Shown here in pieces: positions 27,362 through 35,394 of a DNA stretch of 46,431 nucleotides. A program made the position numbers and the translations under genes. Location of the stretch: the NCBI GenBank assembly GCA_900549485.1, contig UROG01000018.1:1-46431 (forward strand), read 5' to 3'. The notes beneath the pieces were generated by a model that did not search any database, was not told the origin of the DNA, and saw only the letters and a program-made list of their open reading frames with translations. Within the stretch, counting starts at the first letter, position 1; each line of letters opens with the position of its first letter. This DNA comes from an uncultured Eubacteriales bacterium (GTDB lineage: Bacteria; Bacillota; Clostridia; Oscillospirales; Oscillospiraceae).

Positions 27362-28492
27362 ATGACAAAGAAAAAAAGGAACGGCAGCGTGCTGTATTGG
27401 GTTTTCCTGTTTTTATATACTATCGCTCTGCTTGCCGTTGTGTTTTTCGGACTGAGGATACTCTGGGATTTTGCGATAGTCTTTGAGGACTCCGGGGCGG
27501 ACAAGGTAATAAAAGCCTATACGGAGAATTTGCAGAAGAATTTTCTTGATGAGGGTGTGCTGAATACCCTCGCCCAGATGCCTCATGAATACCAGACGGA
27601 TGAAGAGGTAAGCAATTATGTAAAGCAGATCTTCAGCGGACCTATCGAGTACTATGAAACGGACAGCGACAGCGGCAGCACAGACGATACAAAAACATAT
27701 ATGCTTGTCTGCGATAACAGATGCTTCGGAAGCGTTACCCTTGTAAGGGATGAGACAAAGGACGTACGCTATACCGTGTACGGATACGAACTGCCACTGC
27801 CGTGGGATCTGCGCCCGTGGCTTGTCAGCAAGGAGGAGTTTGACTTCAACGGTCTCTACTCTTCAATCAAGGTCACCGTGCCGGAGACATATACCGTTTT
27901 GCTGAACGGGAAGGCGCTTACGCTGGACTATATTGTCGAGAGAGGCATAAAATACGACGTGCTTGAAAATTACTATGAAATCGTACCGAATCTGCCTACC
28001 AAGGTGAAATATGAATATGACAACATCATAGGAAATGTTGAGCCGGTAATTCAGGATGAGAACGGTGAGGTCGTGGTGATCGACCCGGAGAGTGACGATT
28101 CGCAGTTTATTGAGCCTTGCGGCAGCGATCAGCTGACCCGCCTCGACACGTTCTGCTCAAAATTTACCTATGAATATCTCAAGTATATTTCAGGTCTCAA
28201 CAAGGGCGCGGGCTACGGCAATCTTGCTCCGTACCTGCTGTCCGGCAGCGACCTTGACCAGAGAATGCAGCAGAACCAGGACGGCCTGAGCTGGGCGCAT
28301 ACCTCAAGTTTCAATCTGGATTCGTATATCCTGAAAGGCGCGATCAATCTCGGCGGCGGCTACTGTGTGTGCAGCATTGTTGCCGATACGACCACCTATA
28401 CGACAGGTCAGGGCGAGGTCAAAAATACGAGCGAGCTGAACGTGCTTATGTATGACTCTGGCAATGATATAAAGGCCGTTTCAATGACGTGA
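27362..28492 (+). CDS. Membrane-anchored protein of unknown function
   Basis: Unrecognised 376-aa protein. It has a short basic N-terminus, one hydrophobic anchor (about 11-38) and a large predicted extracytoplasmic part with few basic patches. Two cysteine-containing segments (VCDNRCFG near 118, YCVCSIV near 338) might form disulfides. The last ~110 residues, from DQLTRLDTFCSKFTYEY, look like a compact alpha+beta domain possibly of NTF2/SnoaL type. That is a weak structural guess. It lies 17 bp after the glycosidase gene and 18 bp before the glycosyltransferase, so it probably serves the same surface process. Confidence 0.75.
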   Translation: MTKKKRNGSVLYWVFLFLYTIALLAVVFFGLRILWDFAIVFEDSGADKVIKAYTENLQKNFLDEGVLNTLAQMPHEYQTDEEVSNYVKQIFSGPIEYYETDSDSGSTDDTKTYMLVCDNRCFGSVTLVRDETKDVRYTVYGYELPLPWDLRPWLVSKEEFDFNGLYSSIKVTVPETYTVLLNGKALTLDYIVERGIKYDVLENYYEIVPNLPTKVKYEYDNIIGNVEPVIQDENGEVVVIDPESDDSQFIEPCGSDQLTRLDTFCSKFTYEYLKYISGLNKGAGYGNLAPYLLSGSDLDQRMQQNQDGLSWAHTSSFNLDSYILKGAINLGGGYCVCSIVADTTTYTTGQGEVKNTSELNVLMYDSGNDIKAVSMT

Positions 28493-28510
28493 TTTCCGAG
28501 GAGAGAGAAA

Positions 28511-29233
28511 ATGGCTGACAGCAATGAAGTTTTTAAAGAGACGGCGATAATTCTGCCATCTCTTAATCCGGATAAAAAATTCACCGGCGTCGTAAACGGG
28601 CTTGTGGAAAAGGGCTTTGAGCATATTGTCATCGTTGACGATGGGAGCGACAGCGAGCACCAGCGCTTCTTTGATGAGGCGGAAAAGCTCCCGCAGACCC
28701 ATGTGATCCACCACGGCGAGAACAAAGGAAAGGGCAGAGGGTTGAAAACGGCCATTTCCTTTGTGCATGAGCGGCTTCCGCAGGTCAAGGGCGCGATTAC
28801 GATAGACGGCGACGGGCAGCACCTTGCGGACGATATCATAAAGTGCGGGATGAAGATGCTTGAGCTTGAGGACAAGGTCGTGCTTGGCTCAAGGGATTTT
28901 GATCAGGAGGGCGTTCCGCCGAGAAGCGTTGCGGGCAACAAGTCCACCTCCAGAATGTTCCGCACACTGTTCGGAATAAAGATAAACGATACGCAGACGG
29001 GGCTGAGAGCCATTCCGGCGCGGTATTTCAAAAGCTTTGCCGAAATCGAGGGAGAGCGCTTTGAGTATGAGACAAATATGCTGCTCTACATGAAGCGCCA
29101 CGGGATAGAGTTCTTTGAGCAGCCTATCACCACCGTATATGACCCAGAGGATTACAGCTCACATTACAACGCCGTCAAGGATTCATGGCGTATTGCGAAG
29201 GTAATGCTTAAATATTTGTTTAGCGGGAAATAA
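28511..29233 (+). CDS. Glycosyltransferase family 2 (dolichol-phosphate-mannose-synthase-like)
   Basis: A 240-aa GT-A-fold enzyme with no membrane anchor of its own. Visible motifs are the nucleotide-sugar region IILPSLNPD and IVIVDDGS, the DxD-type IDGDGQH, and LGSRDF near the acceptor site. Relatives load a sugar onto a polyprenyl phosphate carrier at the inner membrane face. The gene ends 1 bp before a GtrA gene, a classic pair in which GtrA is thought to help flip the lipid-linked sugar. Donor and acceptor sugars cannot be told from the sequence. Confidence 0.88.
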   Translation: MADSNEVFKETAIILPSLNPDKKFTGVVNGLVEKGFEHIVIVDDGSDSEHQRFFDEAEKLPQTHVIHHGENKGKGRGLKTAISFVHERLPQVKGAITIDGDGQHLADDIIKCGMKMLELEDKVVLGSRDFDQEGVPPRSVAGNKSTSRMFRTLFGIKINDTQTGLRAIPARYFKSFAEIEGERFEYETNMLLYMKRHGIEFFEQPITTVYDPEDYSSHYNAVKDSWRIAKVMLKYLFSGK

Positions 29234-29234
29234 T

Positions 29235-29690
29235 ATGCTGAAAAAGTTGTTTGATAAATATTCCGGACTGCGGTATGTTTTAAGCTCTGCATCGGCGTTT
29301 GTCGTAGATACGGCGCTGTATTATGTGTTCAACCACTTTCTGTTCGGCATTGCGCTGAATATGGGGGACGCGCAGGCGTCGTCCGCCGCGCTGTGTACGG
29401 CGCGTGCGCTATCGTCCTTTTTCAATTTCAATGCGAATAATTTCATTGTATTCCGCCACGGCAGGGAGGATTACGGCCGCGCCCTTGCAAAATATTATTG
29501 CCTGTGCCTGCCGCAGCTTCTTGCGTCTGAGCTTCTGCTCCATGGCACAAACGCGCTTTTAGGCATAGAGGACGACCTTTTTCAGACCGTTGTTAAAGTC
29601 ATTGTGGACGGTATTCTGTTCGTTATCAGCTATTTTATTCAGAACAAATGGGTTTTTTCAAAAAAGAGAGACAAAACGGCTTCGGATTGA
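29235..29690 (+). CDS. GtrA family membrane protein
   Basis: Small polytopic membrane protein of 151 aa with four hydrophobic segments and the GtrA pattern (LRYVLSSASAFVVDTALYYV at the N-terminus, NFNANNFIVF in the middle, YFIQNKWVF at the end). GtrA proteins are proposed flippases or partners for polyprenyl-phosphate sugars. It is directly coupled to the preceding GT2 enzyme and is the last gene before the hairpin block and terminator. Confidence 0.88.
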   Translation: MLKKLFDKYSGLRYVLSSASAFVVDTALYYVFNHFLFGIALNMGDAQASSAALCTARALSSFFNFNANNFIVFRHGREDYGRALAKYYCLCLPQLLASELLLHGTNALLGIEDDLFQTVVKVIVDGILFVISYFIQNKWVFSKKRDKTASD

Positions 29691-29701
29691 TATCCAAAGT
29701 C

Positions 29702-29901
29702 GTTTTGCAAAACTATCAAGAAAGGCCTCGCAGAGTTTTTTGCCCGCAGGCAAAAAATAGTTTTGATCGTTTTTTCCGGCGGCATGTACGTCGGAAAAAA
29801 CTCTTCTCACGGAGCGAGTGTCGAATTGTTCGCCTGCGGCGAACAACCGAGGCACAGAGCGCAGTGCAGCCTTTTGTCAAAGAAGCCCGCTTCTTTGACA
29901 A
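29702..29901. repeat. Block of tandem perfect hairpins
   Basis: No gene is seen. The 200 bp hold a row of perfect inverted repeats: GTTTTGCAAAAC (29702-29713), a TTTTTTGCC stem (29736-29744 with 29749-29757), a TTTTTTCCG stem (29770-29778 with 29792-29800), a TTGTTCGCC stem (29826-29834 with 29838-29846), and a 13-bp stem (29874-29886 with 29889-29901). It lies between two convergent operons. A 21-nt piece at 29721-29741 recurs with three transitions at 39142-39162. Confidence 0.85.
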
Positions 29902-29902
29902 T

Positions 29903-29942
29903 AAACCACCGAAAGTACAGAATATACTCTCGGTGGTTTTTT
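29903..29942. terminator. Bidirectional terminator between gtrA and rplA
   Basis: Stem AAACCACCGA (29903-29912) pairs with 29930-29939. An imperfect inner extension lies toward the loop, and a T-run continues to 29942 on the plus strand. It lies 20 bp beyond the rplA stop and can serve both converging operons. Confidence 0.85.
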
Positions 29943-29961
29943 GATTCTCTTTAATTGATAA

Positions 29962-30654
29962 TTAAAGCTGCTTCTGGGCGTTGACCTTGACGCCGGGGCC
30001 CATGGTGGAAGCGGTGACGCAGGAACGGATGTACTGTCCCTTTGCGGTTGCGGGCTTTGCCTTGATGATAGCGCCGATGAGAGCAACATAGTTCTCATAC
30101 AGCTTATCCGCACCGAAGCTGACCTTGCCGATGGGGCAGTGGATGATGTTGGTCTTGTCCAGACGGTACTCGACCTTACCGGCTTTGGCTTCCTTGATAG
30201 CCTGTACGACGTTGGGGTTAACGGTACCGGCCTTGGGAGAAGGCATCAAGCCCTTAGGACCGAGGACTTTACCGAGCTTACCGATAACGCCCATCATCTT
30301 GGGGTGTGCGATAACGGTATCGAACTCGAACCAGTTCTCTTTCTGGATCTTCTCTACCAGCTCTGCGCCGCCTGCGTAATCCGCGCCGGCAGCAATAGCC
30401 TCGTCAACCATTTCGGGCAGGCAGAAGCAGAGAACGCGGACGTTCTTGCCGGTGCCGTTGGGGAGGACGATAGCGCCGCGGACCTGCTGGTCAGCGTGAC
30501 GGCCGTCAACACCAAGCTTTACGTGCAGCTCGACGGTTTCGTCGAACTTGGCCTTGCTTGCATTGCAAACAATGCCGAGTGCCTCCATGGGATCATAGAG
30601 GACGGACTTATCTATGAGCTTTGCGCTCTCTTTATAATTTTTACCTCTAAACAA
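29962..30654 (-). CDS. rplA: 50S ribosomal protein L1
   Basis: L1-stalk protein of the large subunit and, in many bacteria, a translational repressor of its own operon. The 230-aa protein shows the L1 signatures GTGKNVRVLCF and IAHPKMMGVIGKLGKVLGPK. The start is a TTG: AGGAGG lies 8 nt upstream at a ribosome-binding distance, and the protein then begins MFRGKNYKESAKL as expected. The 76-bp gap after rplK could hold an L1 target, but none was identified. A terminator follows, so rplJ and rplL are not part of this operon. Confidence 0.97.
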   Translation of the reverse strand: MFRGKNYKESAKLIDKSVLYDPMEALGIVCNASKAKFDETVELHVKLGVDGRHADQQVRGAIVLPNGTGKNVRVLCFCLPEMVDEAIAAGADYAGGAELVEKIQKENWFEFDTVIAHPKMMGVIGKLGKVLGPKGLMPSPKAGTVNPNVVQAIKEAKAGKVEYRLDKTNIIHCPIGKVSFGADKLYENYVALIGAIIKAKPATAKGQYIRSCVTASTMGPGVKVNAQKQL

Positions 30655-30730
30655 TTTGTTTTCCTCCTAATAATGTGGTTAGTGCGGATGGATAAATCCT
30701 CCCACGTTGAGGAGCGATCTTACTCGCCCG

Positions 30731-31156
30731 TCAGTCTCCTACGATAACGCCCATGGAGCGGCAGGTGCCTGCTATCATGCTCATCGCGGACTCAATGTCA
30801 GTGCAGTTCAGGTCAGGCATTTTCTGCTCAGCGATCTTGCGGATATTTTCCTTGCTGATCGTTGCGACCTTATCTCTCTGGGGAACGCCGGACGCAGTCT
30901 CGATACCGCAGGCCTTCTTGATGAGAAGAGCGGCAGGAGGAGTCTTGGTGATGAAGGTGAAGGAACGGTCGGAGTATACAGTGATAACGACAGGGATAAG
31001 CATACCCATGTCGTTCTTTGTGCGCTCGTTGAAGTCCTTGGTGAACTGACCGATATTTACGCCGTACTGACCAAGCGCGGGGCCAACAGGGGGAGCCGGA
31101 GTTGCCTTACCGGCAGGGATCTGGAATCTTGCGTATCCAACTACTTTCTGTGCCAT
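30731..31156 (-). CDS. rplK: 50S ribosomal protein L11
   Basis: L11 of the GTPase-associated centre, 141 aa, standard length. It shows the N-terminal KVVGYARFQIPAGKATPAPP and the proline-rich GPALGQYGVNI used by stringent-response and thiopeptide-binding surfaces, and the rRNA-binding C-terminal domain ends SMGVIV. It lies 19 bp after nusG and is followed by rplA. Confidence 0.97.
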   Translation of the reverse strand: MAQKVVGYARFQIPAGKATPAPPVGPALGQYGVNIGQFTKDFNERTKNDMGMLIPVVITVYSDRSFTFITKTPPAALLIKKACGIETASGVPQRDKVATISKENIRKIAEQKMPDLNCTDIESAMSMIAGTCRSMGVIVGD

Positions 31157-31175
31157 TTACAGCACCTCTTTCTTA

Positions 31176-31703
31176 TTATTCTTTAATAACCTCGACCTGA
31201 TCAAGCTCCAAATCGATAGGAGTTTCTCTGCCGAACATGGAGACGACAACGCGAACTCTGTTCTTGTCAAGCTCAAGCTCGTCCACAACGCCGTTGAAGC
31301 CCGCGAGAGGTCCGTCATTGACTTTGACGGTATCGCCAAGCTCATACCCTACGACGATCTCCTTATGTTCGACGCCCAGATCATAGATTTCCTGTTCCGT
31401 CAGGGGTATCGCCTTACCGTCAGAGCCGACAAAGCCGGTCGCGCCGCGGACATTGTGTATAAGATGCCAGCTCTCGTCCGTGAGGATCATCTTCACAAGG
31501 ACATAGCCGGGGAACACTTTGCGCTCAACCTGTTTCGCCTCGCCGGAGTCGGTATATTCGGTGACCGTTTCCAACGGAATGTTGACCTCTTTGATAAGGT
31601 CCGTCATTTTGCGGTTTTCGGCTGCCTTCATCACGGCGGCGGCAACCGCGTTTTCATAACCGGAATAGGTATGGACAACATACCATTTTGCGTCTTCCGC
31701 CAT
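31176..31703 (-). CDS. nusG: Transcription termination/antitermination protein NusG
   Basis: RNA polymerase-associated elongation factor of 175 aa. It has an NGN domain (about 1-110, starting KWYVVHTYSGYE, with VFPGYVLVKM) and a C-terminal KOW domain (about 125-175) with GDTVKVNDGPLAGFNGVV. It starts 2 bp after secE in the conserved secE-nusG-rplK-rplA order. Confidence 0.97.
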   Translation of the reverse strand: MAEDAKWYVVHTYSGYENAVAAAVMKAAENRKMTDLIKEVNIPLETVTEYTDSGEAKQVERKVFPGYVLVKMILTDESWHLIHNVRGATGFVGSDGKAIPLTEQEIYDLGVEHKEIVVGYELGDTVKVNDGPLAGFNGVVDELELDKNRVRVVVSMFGRETPIDLELDQVEVIKE

Positions 31704-31705
31704 GC

Positions 31706-31981
31706 TTAATTACCCGAAAGTGTCAGCAGAGCCTTTACGAGAAGCTGTCCAACTTCGTCGAAAGCCCACATAACTATTGCGGATGCAAACATCATGCCAA
31801 GAGAGACAAGTGTGTTCTTCATGAAAGCCTTGGGCGTAGGCCATATGACTTTCTTAAGCTCGCTCTTCATCTCACGAAACCATTTTGCGACCCTCTTGAA
31901 AAAGCCGGGTTTAGTATCGTCCTTCTTGACGGCGGTGACAGCCTTTGCGGGGGCGGTAGTGACTTTCTTTTCTTCAGCCAT
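31706..31981 (-). CDS. secE: Preprotein translocase subunit SecE
   Basis: Essential small subunit of the SecYEG channel, 91 aa. The N-terminal ~35 residues are a Lys/Ala/Thr-rich low-complexity segment. The conserved amphipathic helix (FREMKSELKKVIWPTPKAF) and one transmembrane helix (about 62-85) follow. A longer frame runs upstream into rpmG, but the ATG at 31981 is preferred because AAAGGA lies 9 nt before it and the longer frame would overlap the L33 gene. Confidence 0.94.
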   Translation of the reverse strand: MAEEKKVTTAPAKAVTAVKKDDTKPGFFKRVAKWFREMKSELKKVIWPTPKAFMKNTLVSLGMMFASAIVMWAFDEVGQLLVKALLTLSGN

Positions 31982-32001
31982 TTTCACGCATCCTTTCAGA
32001 C

Positions 32002-32163
32002 TTACTTGGTTTCTACGTGCTTGGTGTGCTTTCTGCAGAAGGGGCAATATTTTTTGCGCTCCAAACGATCAGTGGTGTTTTTCTTGTTCTTGATCGTGTT
32101 GTAATTCCTCTGCTTGCATTCTTCGCATCTGAGTGTGATTTTTACTCTTGCGCCTGCAGCCAT
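32002..32163 (-). CDS. rpmG: 50S ribosomal protein L33
   Basis: A 53-aa ribosomal protein, MAAGARVKITLRCEE at the N-terminus, with two CxxC pairs (Cys13/Cys16 and Cys40/Cys43), i.e. the zinc-binding C+ form. AGGAGGTG lies 10 nt before the ATG. It is first in the rpmG-secE-nusG-rplK-rplA operon, as in many Firmicutes, and 20 bp ahead of secE. Zinc-free L33 paralogues are often induced under zinc limitation; none is in this window. Confidence 0.95.
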   Translation of the reverse strand: MAAGARVKITLRCEECKQRNYNTIKNKKNTTDRLERKKYCPFCRKHTKHVETK

Positions 32164-32485
32164 TTATTCGGCACCTCCTATTTTATTTACCCGTTTTTCA
32201 AAAACGGGCATTGCCTCCCTGTATTGAGCAGATACTCTTTAAGCGCGGAAAAATGCGCACAAAAAGAAACCTATCCGCTGACAGGTATTGTATAATATAG
32301 CACACTATTGCAATTCGGTCAACCTTTATTTTGCTTTTTTCACGGCAAATTATTTGATTTTTACGGGCTTTTTTACTTTGTTCCCATCCTTGCCTCATGT
32401 TCAGGAAAAATTGCCTGCGTTATTTCCAATAGCGATGCATATAATGATATTTGCAAGTGAGAAAATGCGCGAGAGGAAGAAAAAG
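32164..32485. other. Divergent region between rpmG and spoIVB
   Basis: No gene is seen in these 322 bp. The region holds the rpmG promoter, a small hairpin CCCGTTTT-CAA-AAAACGGG (32190-32208) in its 5' leader, and an A+T-rich stretch leading to spoIVB. A CATATAAT-like hexamer near 32438 could be part of a forespore-sigma promoter, but no matching -35 was seen. Confidence 0.45.
32294..32322 (-). promoter_or_regulatory. Sigma-A promoter of the rpmG-secE-nusG-rplKA operon
   Basis: On the minus strand TTGACC (32322-32317), a 17-bp spacer and TATATT (32299-32294), about 130 bp before the rpmG start. A strong match with optimal spacing. Confidence 0.8.
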
Positions 32486-33424
32486 ATGGTAAGAAAAAAG
32501 ATAAAAAAACCTGTGCTGTCCTTTGCGGCGGCGCTGATTATATGCATGTCCGCCGTTCCCGTCTCCTTTGCTCAGGAGCTTATCGTGGGCGGAGAAGCCG
32601 TCGGGATAATGGTGAATACAAAGGGCGTGCTTGTTGCGGGGCTTACGGAAGTAAAAACCGAGGACGGCGTGTGCAAGCCCGCGGAATCGGCCGGTATCCT
32701 GCCGGGCGACGTTATCACGGCGATCAACGGTCAGCCGCTCAAAAAGGCTTCGCAGCTGATCGAGGCGGCGTCCGCGCTCAACGGCGCTCCCGCTCAGCTT
32801 ACGATACAGCGCGAAGGCATGACGATCATGCTCAGCGTGCAGCCGATGAGATCCGTCTCCGGACAGTGGATGATGGGCATGTGGCTGCGCGACAGCATTT
32901 CGGGCGTCGGCACTGTGACCTTCTGCGATCCCGAAAGCGGGATATACGGCGCTCTGGGACACAGCATAAACGACGCGGAAAGCGGCGCGGAGATCGCAAT
33001 AGACAGCGGCGTTATAAATGCGGCGGAGATCGCAGGCGTTGTAAAAGGAGCGCCGGGTACGCCCGGCGAGCTTAACGGCTGCGCGGACGCGGGCAGGGTA
33101 CTCGGCAGCATCGAGGGCAATACCGAACACGGCATATACGGCAAAGCCGCCGCGCCCTTGGGAAAGCTCACGCTTGAAACGGGTCTTATCACCACGGGAG
33201 CGGCCTCCATACTCTGCACCGTCAGCGGCAGTGAAACGGGTGAATACTCCGTCGAGATAAACCGCATTTACAAGGACGCGGGCGGCGAACACGTTATGCT
33301 CACCGTTACCGACCCTGAGCTTATCGCACGCACCGGCGGCATAGTGCAGGGAATGTCCGGCAGTCCCATAATACAGAACGGCAGACTTGTGGGAGCAGTG
33401 ACCCATGTGTGCGTCAGTCCATGA
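32486..33424 (+). CDS. spoIVB: SpoIVB-type S55 peptidase with short C-terminus
   Basis: Forespore-secreted serine protease that in Bacillus triggers pro-sigma-K processing. The 312-aa protein has an N-terminal signal/anchor (about 8-29), a PDZ domain (about 35-120) and an S55 peptidase domain with His159 (YGALGHSI), Asp276 (TDPELI) and Ser291 (QGMSGSP), matching the B. subtilis triad spacing. It stops right after VGAVTHVCVSP, while family members usually continue for roughly 25 residues beginning VNDPT-GYG. The ATG at 32486 has GAGAGGA upstream; an in-frame ATG at 32465 is possible. spo0A, its usual neighbour, is absent, and an A+T-rich module lies directly downstream. Confidence 0.88.
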   Translation: MVRKKIKKPVLSFAAALIICMSAVPVSFAQELIVGGEAVGIMVNTKGVLVAGLTEVKTEDGVCKPAESAGILPGDVITAINGQPLKKASQLIEAASALNGAPAQLTIQREGMTIMLSVQPMRSVSGQWMMGMWLRDSISGVGTVTFCDPESGIYGALGHSINDAESGAEIAIDSGVINAAEIAGVVKGAPGTPGELNGCADAGRVLGSIEGNTEHGIYGKAAAPLGKLTLETGLITTGAASILCTVSGSETGEYSVEINRIYKDAGGEHVMLTVTDPELIARTGGIVQGMSGSPIIQNGRLVGAVTHVCVSP

Positions 33425-33557
33425 AGCCTACATATTCCGTTTTTCATAACGGCTCCTCCGTCTCCTCTCTCAGTCGGAACGACGGTACGGAAAAAAGCAA
33501 AAACACAGGCAGCCAACACCTTAATGGTATTGGCTGCCTGCTGCATAAAGCACTTGG
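33425..33557. other. spoIVB / amidohydrolase convergent gap
   Basis: No gene and no remnant of the missing spoIVB tail could be recognised in the three plus-strand frames. The terminator of the TRAP operon (33506-33540) lies here. Confidence 0.5.
33506..33540 (-). terminator. Terminator of the TRAP/amidohydrolase operon
   Basis: 11-bp stem CAGGCAGCCAA (33506-33516) with 33530-33540. On the minus strand it is followed by TGTTTTTGCTTTTTT, a good T-tract, 18 bp beyond the amidohydrolase stop. Confidence 0.88.
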
Positions 33558-34313
33558 TCAGATGCCGATGAGATTTGCCGTGTTTTTCCACATGACTTTT
33601 TCTATATCCTCTTCGCTGAGGTCTATTTCTTTAAGCATAGCTTTATACGCGGCGGCTTCTGCCGCCATCATGCAGAAAGGAGCATCCGAACCATAGGCAA
33701 CTCTATCGGCTCCCAACGTAAGGATTGCCTTCGCAACGCCCGGCTTGGGCGTTTCACTGCCAACAAGCGTAACATTCCCGCATCTTTGCGCAACTTCTAT
33801 CGCCGCAGGATATAACTCTCCGCCCATATGTATCATGAGAAAGCGGACATCCGGGTATGCCTTGAAAACCTTTTCCGCACGGAACGGATGCACATGATTC
33901 GGATCGTCGCTTCCCGTATGGAACGCAACTATTTTACCCGCATCACGAACAACATCTATTATCGGATAAGTGACCTGAGGATCGTCGATAAAGAATTTAT
34001 TTTGCGACCCATTAAGCTTTATCCCGTACATACAGTATTCCTGCACACAGCGTTTTGTAAGCTCAACTGCATTGTTTATACCGAGAGAAGGGTCGATCCA
34101 ACCAAAACCGTAAATACGGTCAGGATACCTTTTCATTGATTCCGAGACGTATGCCACATAATCATTAAGATCTGTTTTGATATAAGGAGGATAAACCCAG
34201 CTCAGACATTTGTCCACTCCGGCTCTGTCCATCAAGCGGAGCATCCCCTCCGCATTGACGCTGTTGCCTCCTTCTTTTCTCGGAGAAAGATGTGTGTCAG
34301 AATCGAAAATCAT
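33558..34313 (-). CDS. Amidohydrolase-2 family protein
   Basis: A 251-aa TIM-barrel metal hydrolase or decarboxylase of the amidohydrolase-2 (ACMSD-like) group. Putative metal or catalytic positions are Asp6 and His8 (DSDTH), the His in IVAFHTGSDD, the His in LMIHMGGEL and the Asp in VAYGSDAP. Relatives hydrolyse or decarboxylate cyclic and aromatic carboxylates. The substrate is unknown but is probably the compound taken up by the TRAP transporter, because the gene starts 3 bp after dctP and shares its terminator. A GGGAG ribosome binding site precedes the ATG. Confidence 0.85.
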   Translation of the reverse strand: MIFDSDTHLSPRKEGGNSVNAEGMLRLMDRAGVDKCLSWVYPPYIKTDLNDYVAYVSESMKRYPDRIYGFGWIDPSLGINNAVELTKRCVQEYCMYGIKLNGSQNKFFIDDPQVTYPIIDVVRDAGKIVAFHTGSDDPNHVHPFRAEKVFKAYPDVRFLMIHMGGELYPAAIEVAQRCGNVTLVGSETPKPGVAKAILTLGADRVAYGSDAPFCMMAAEAAAYKAMLKEIDLSEEDIEKVMWKNTANLIGI

Positions 34314-34316
34314 TTT

Positions 34317-35321
34317 TTACTCCCGGCAAGAATTTATGGCTTCCACAAGAGCCTTGGCATCTTCACCATACTGCTCGTACATTATCTCAAGAACAGGCGC
34401 CGTTGCTTCCTTGAACTCCTGCATATCAGGATATGTAACTTCAATACCTTTGTCGATCATATCCTGCAAATTCGCTTTATCGCTGTTTTCTACGTAACTC
34501 ATTTGCCACTCTGCCGTTTCGGCAATGCAATCGCAGAGAATCTCCTTCAAATCATTTGGAAGGCTCTGGTAGAACTGTTCATTGATGCAGATCGCGCCCG
34601 GATTGAACATATGGTTTGTAACGGCAAGATATTTCTGGACTTCATAGAACTTTGCCGTATAGATCTGCTGGATAGGATTTTCCTGCCCGTCAACAACACC
34701 CTGCTGGAGTGCAGAATAGAGCTCTGTAAACGTAAGGGGCGTAACAACCGCCTTGAGAAGCTTGAAAGTTTCTATCTGTGCTTGGTTTTCAGGCGTTCTG
34801 AGACTGAGACCGGCAACATCGGATGGATGATTTATCGGCCGGACATTGTTTGTGATATCACGAAAGCCATTGCCGAAGTATGTGAGTATACGTATATTTT
34901 TACTGTCAACAAGACGCGTTTTAAGAGCATCGCATGCTTCACTGTTTACAAAGCGCTTTACATGATCGAAGCTGTCAAAAATATACGGCATCTCAAGCAT
35001 GGAGTAAATCGGGTCATACTGAGTAAGGAAGGTTGACGGAGCCATCTCGATATCGCCGGTAGAAACCATTTCCTGCGTTTCAGTCTCGCTCCCGAGAACA
35101 GAATCCGGAAACAGCTCAACTTTAATGCGTCCATCGGATTTTTCTTCGATATTTTTTTTGAATTCTTCAAACGCAAGAGTGTAGCTGTGAGTTGACGACT
35201 GCTGGATCGCCACGCGCAATGTGAACGTGTCCGCTGCCGCTAATGCCTGTGCCGATGAGAATGTCAGCGCCATTACAAGTATCATCACTATCGAAAGCGC
35301 CCGGAAGATGTGCTTTTTCAT
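34317..35321 (-). CDS. TRAP transporter substrate-binding protein (DctP family)
   Basis: Secreted solute-binding protein of 334 aa. It has a signal peptide (about 1-30: basic start, hydrophobic core, cleavage near ALAAADT) and the DctP/TAXI-distinct fold marks FEEFKKNIEEKSDGRIKVEL, the arginine-bearing LSLRTPENQ that holds a carboxylate ligand in the family, and GVVDGQENPIQQIY. A carboxylic acid substrate is therefore likely but unidentified. An AAGGAG ribosome binding site precedes the ATG. Gene order is dctQ-dctM-dctP, different from the common P-Q-M. Confidence 0.92.
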   Translation of the reverse strand: MKKHIFRALSIVMILVMALTFSSAQALAAADTFTLRVAIQQSSTHSYTLAFEEFKKNIEEKSDGRIKVELFPDSVLGSETETQEMVSTGDIEMAPSTFLTQYDPIYSMLEMPYIFDSFDHVKRFVNSEACDALKTRLVDSKNIRILTYFGNGFRDITNNVRPINHPSDVAGLSLRTPENQAQIETFKLLKAVVTPLTFTELYSALQQGVVDGQENPIQQIYTAKFYEVQKYLAVTNHMFNPGAICINEQFYQSLPNDLKEILCDCIAETAEWQMSYVENSDKANLQDMIDKGIEVTYPDMQEFKEATAPVLEIMYEQYGEDAKALVEAINSCRE

Positions 35322-35394
35322 GTTTTTACTCCTTTTTGGTTTATATTATTTATTACTGAGCACTCAGTAATTTGCAGAAGGTTAGTTCCTCGTT

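Noticed and set aside
26253..29690. A defence island or phage-related system
   Set aside because: The genes match glycan metabolism families; no nuclease, toxin, integrase or phage structural gene is present.
33400..33480. A simple frameshift explaining the short spoIVB
   Set aside because: Neither of the other two plus-strand frames continues with a recognisable SpoIVB tail, so a one- or two-base error does not restore it.
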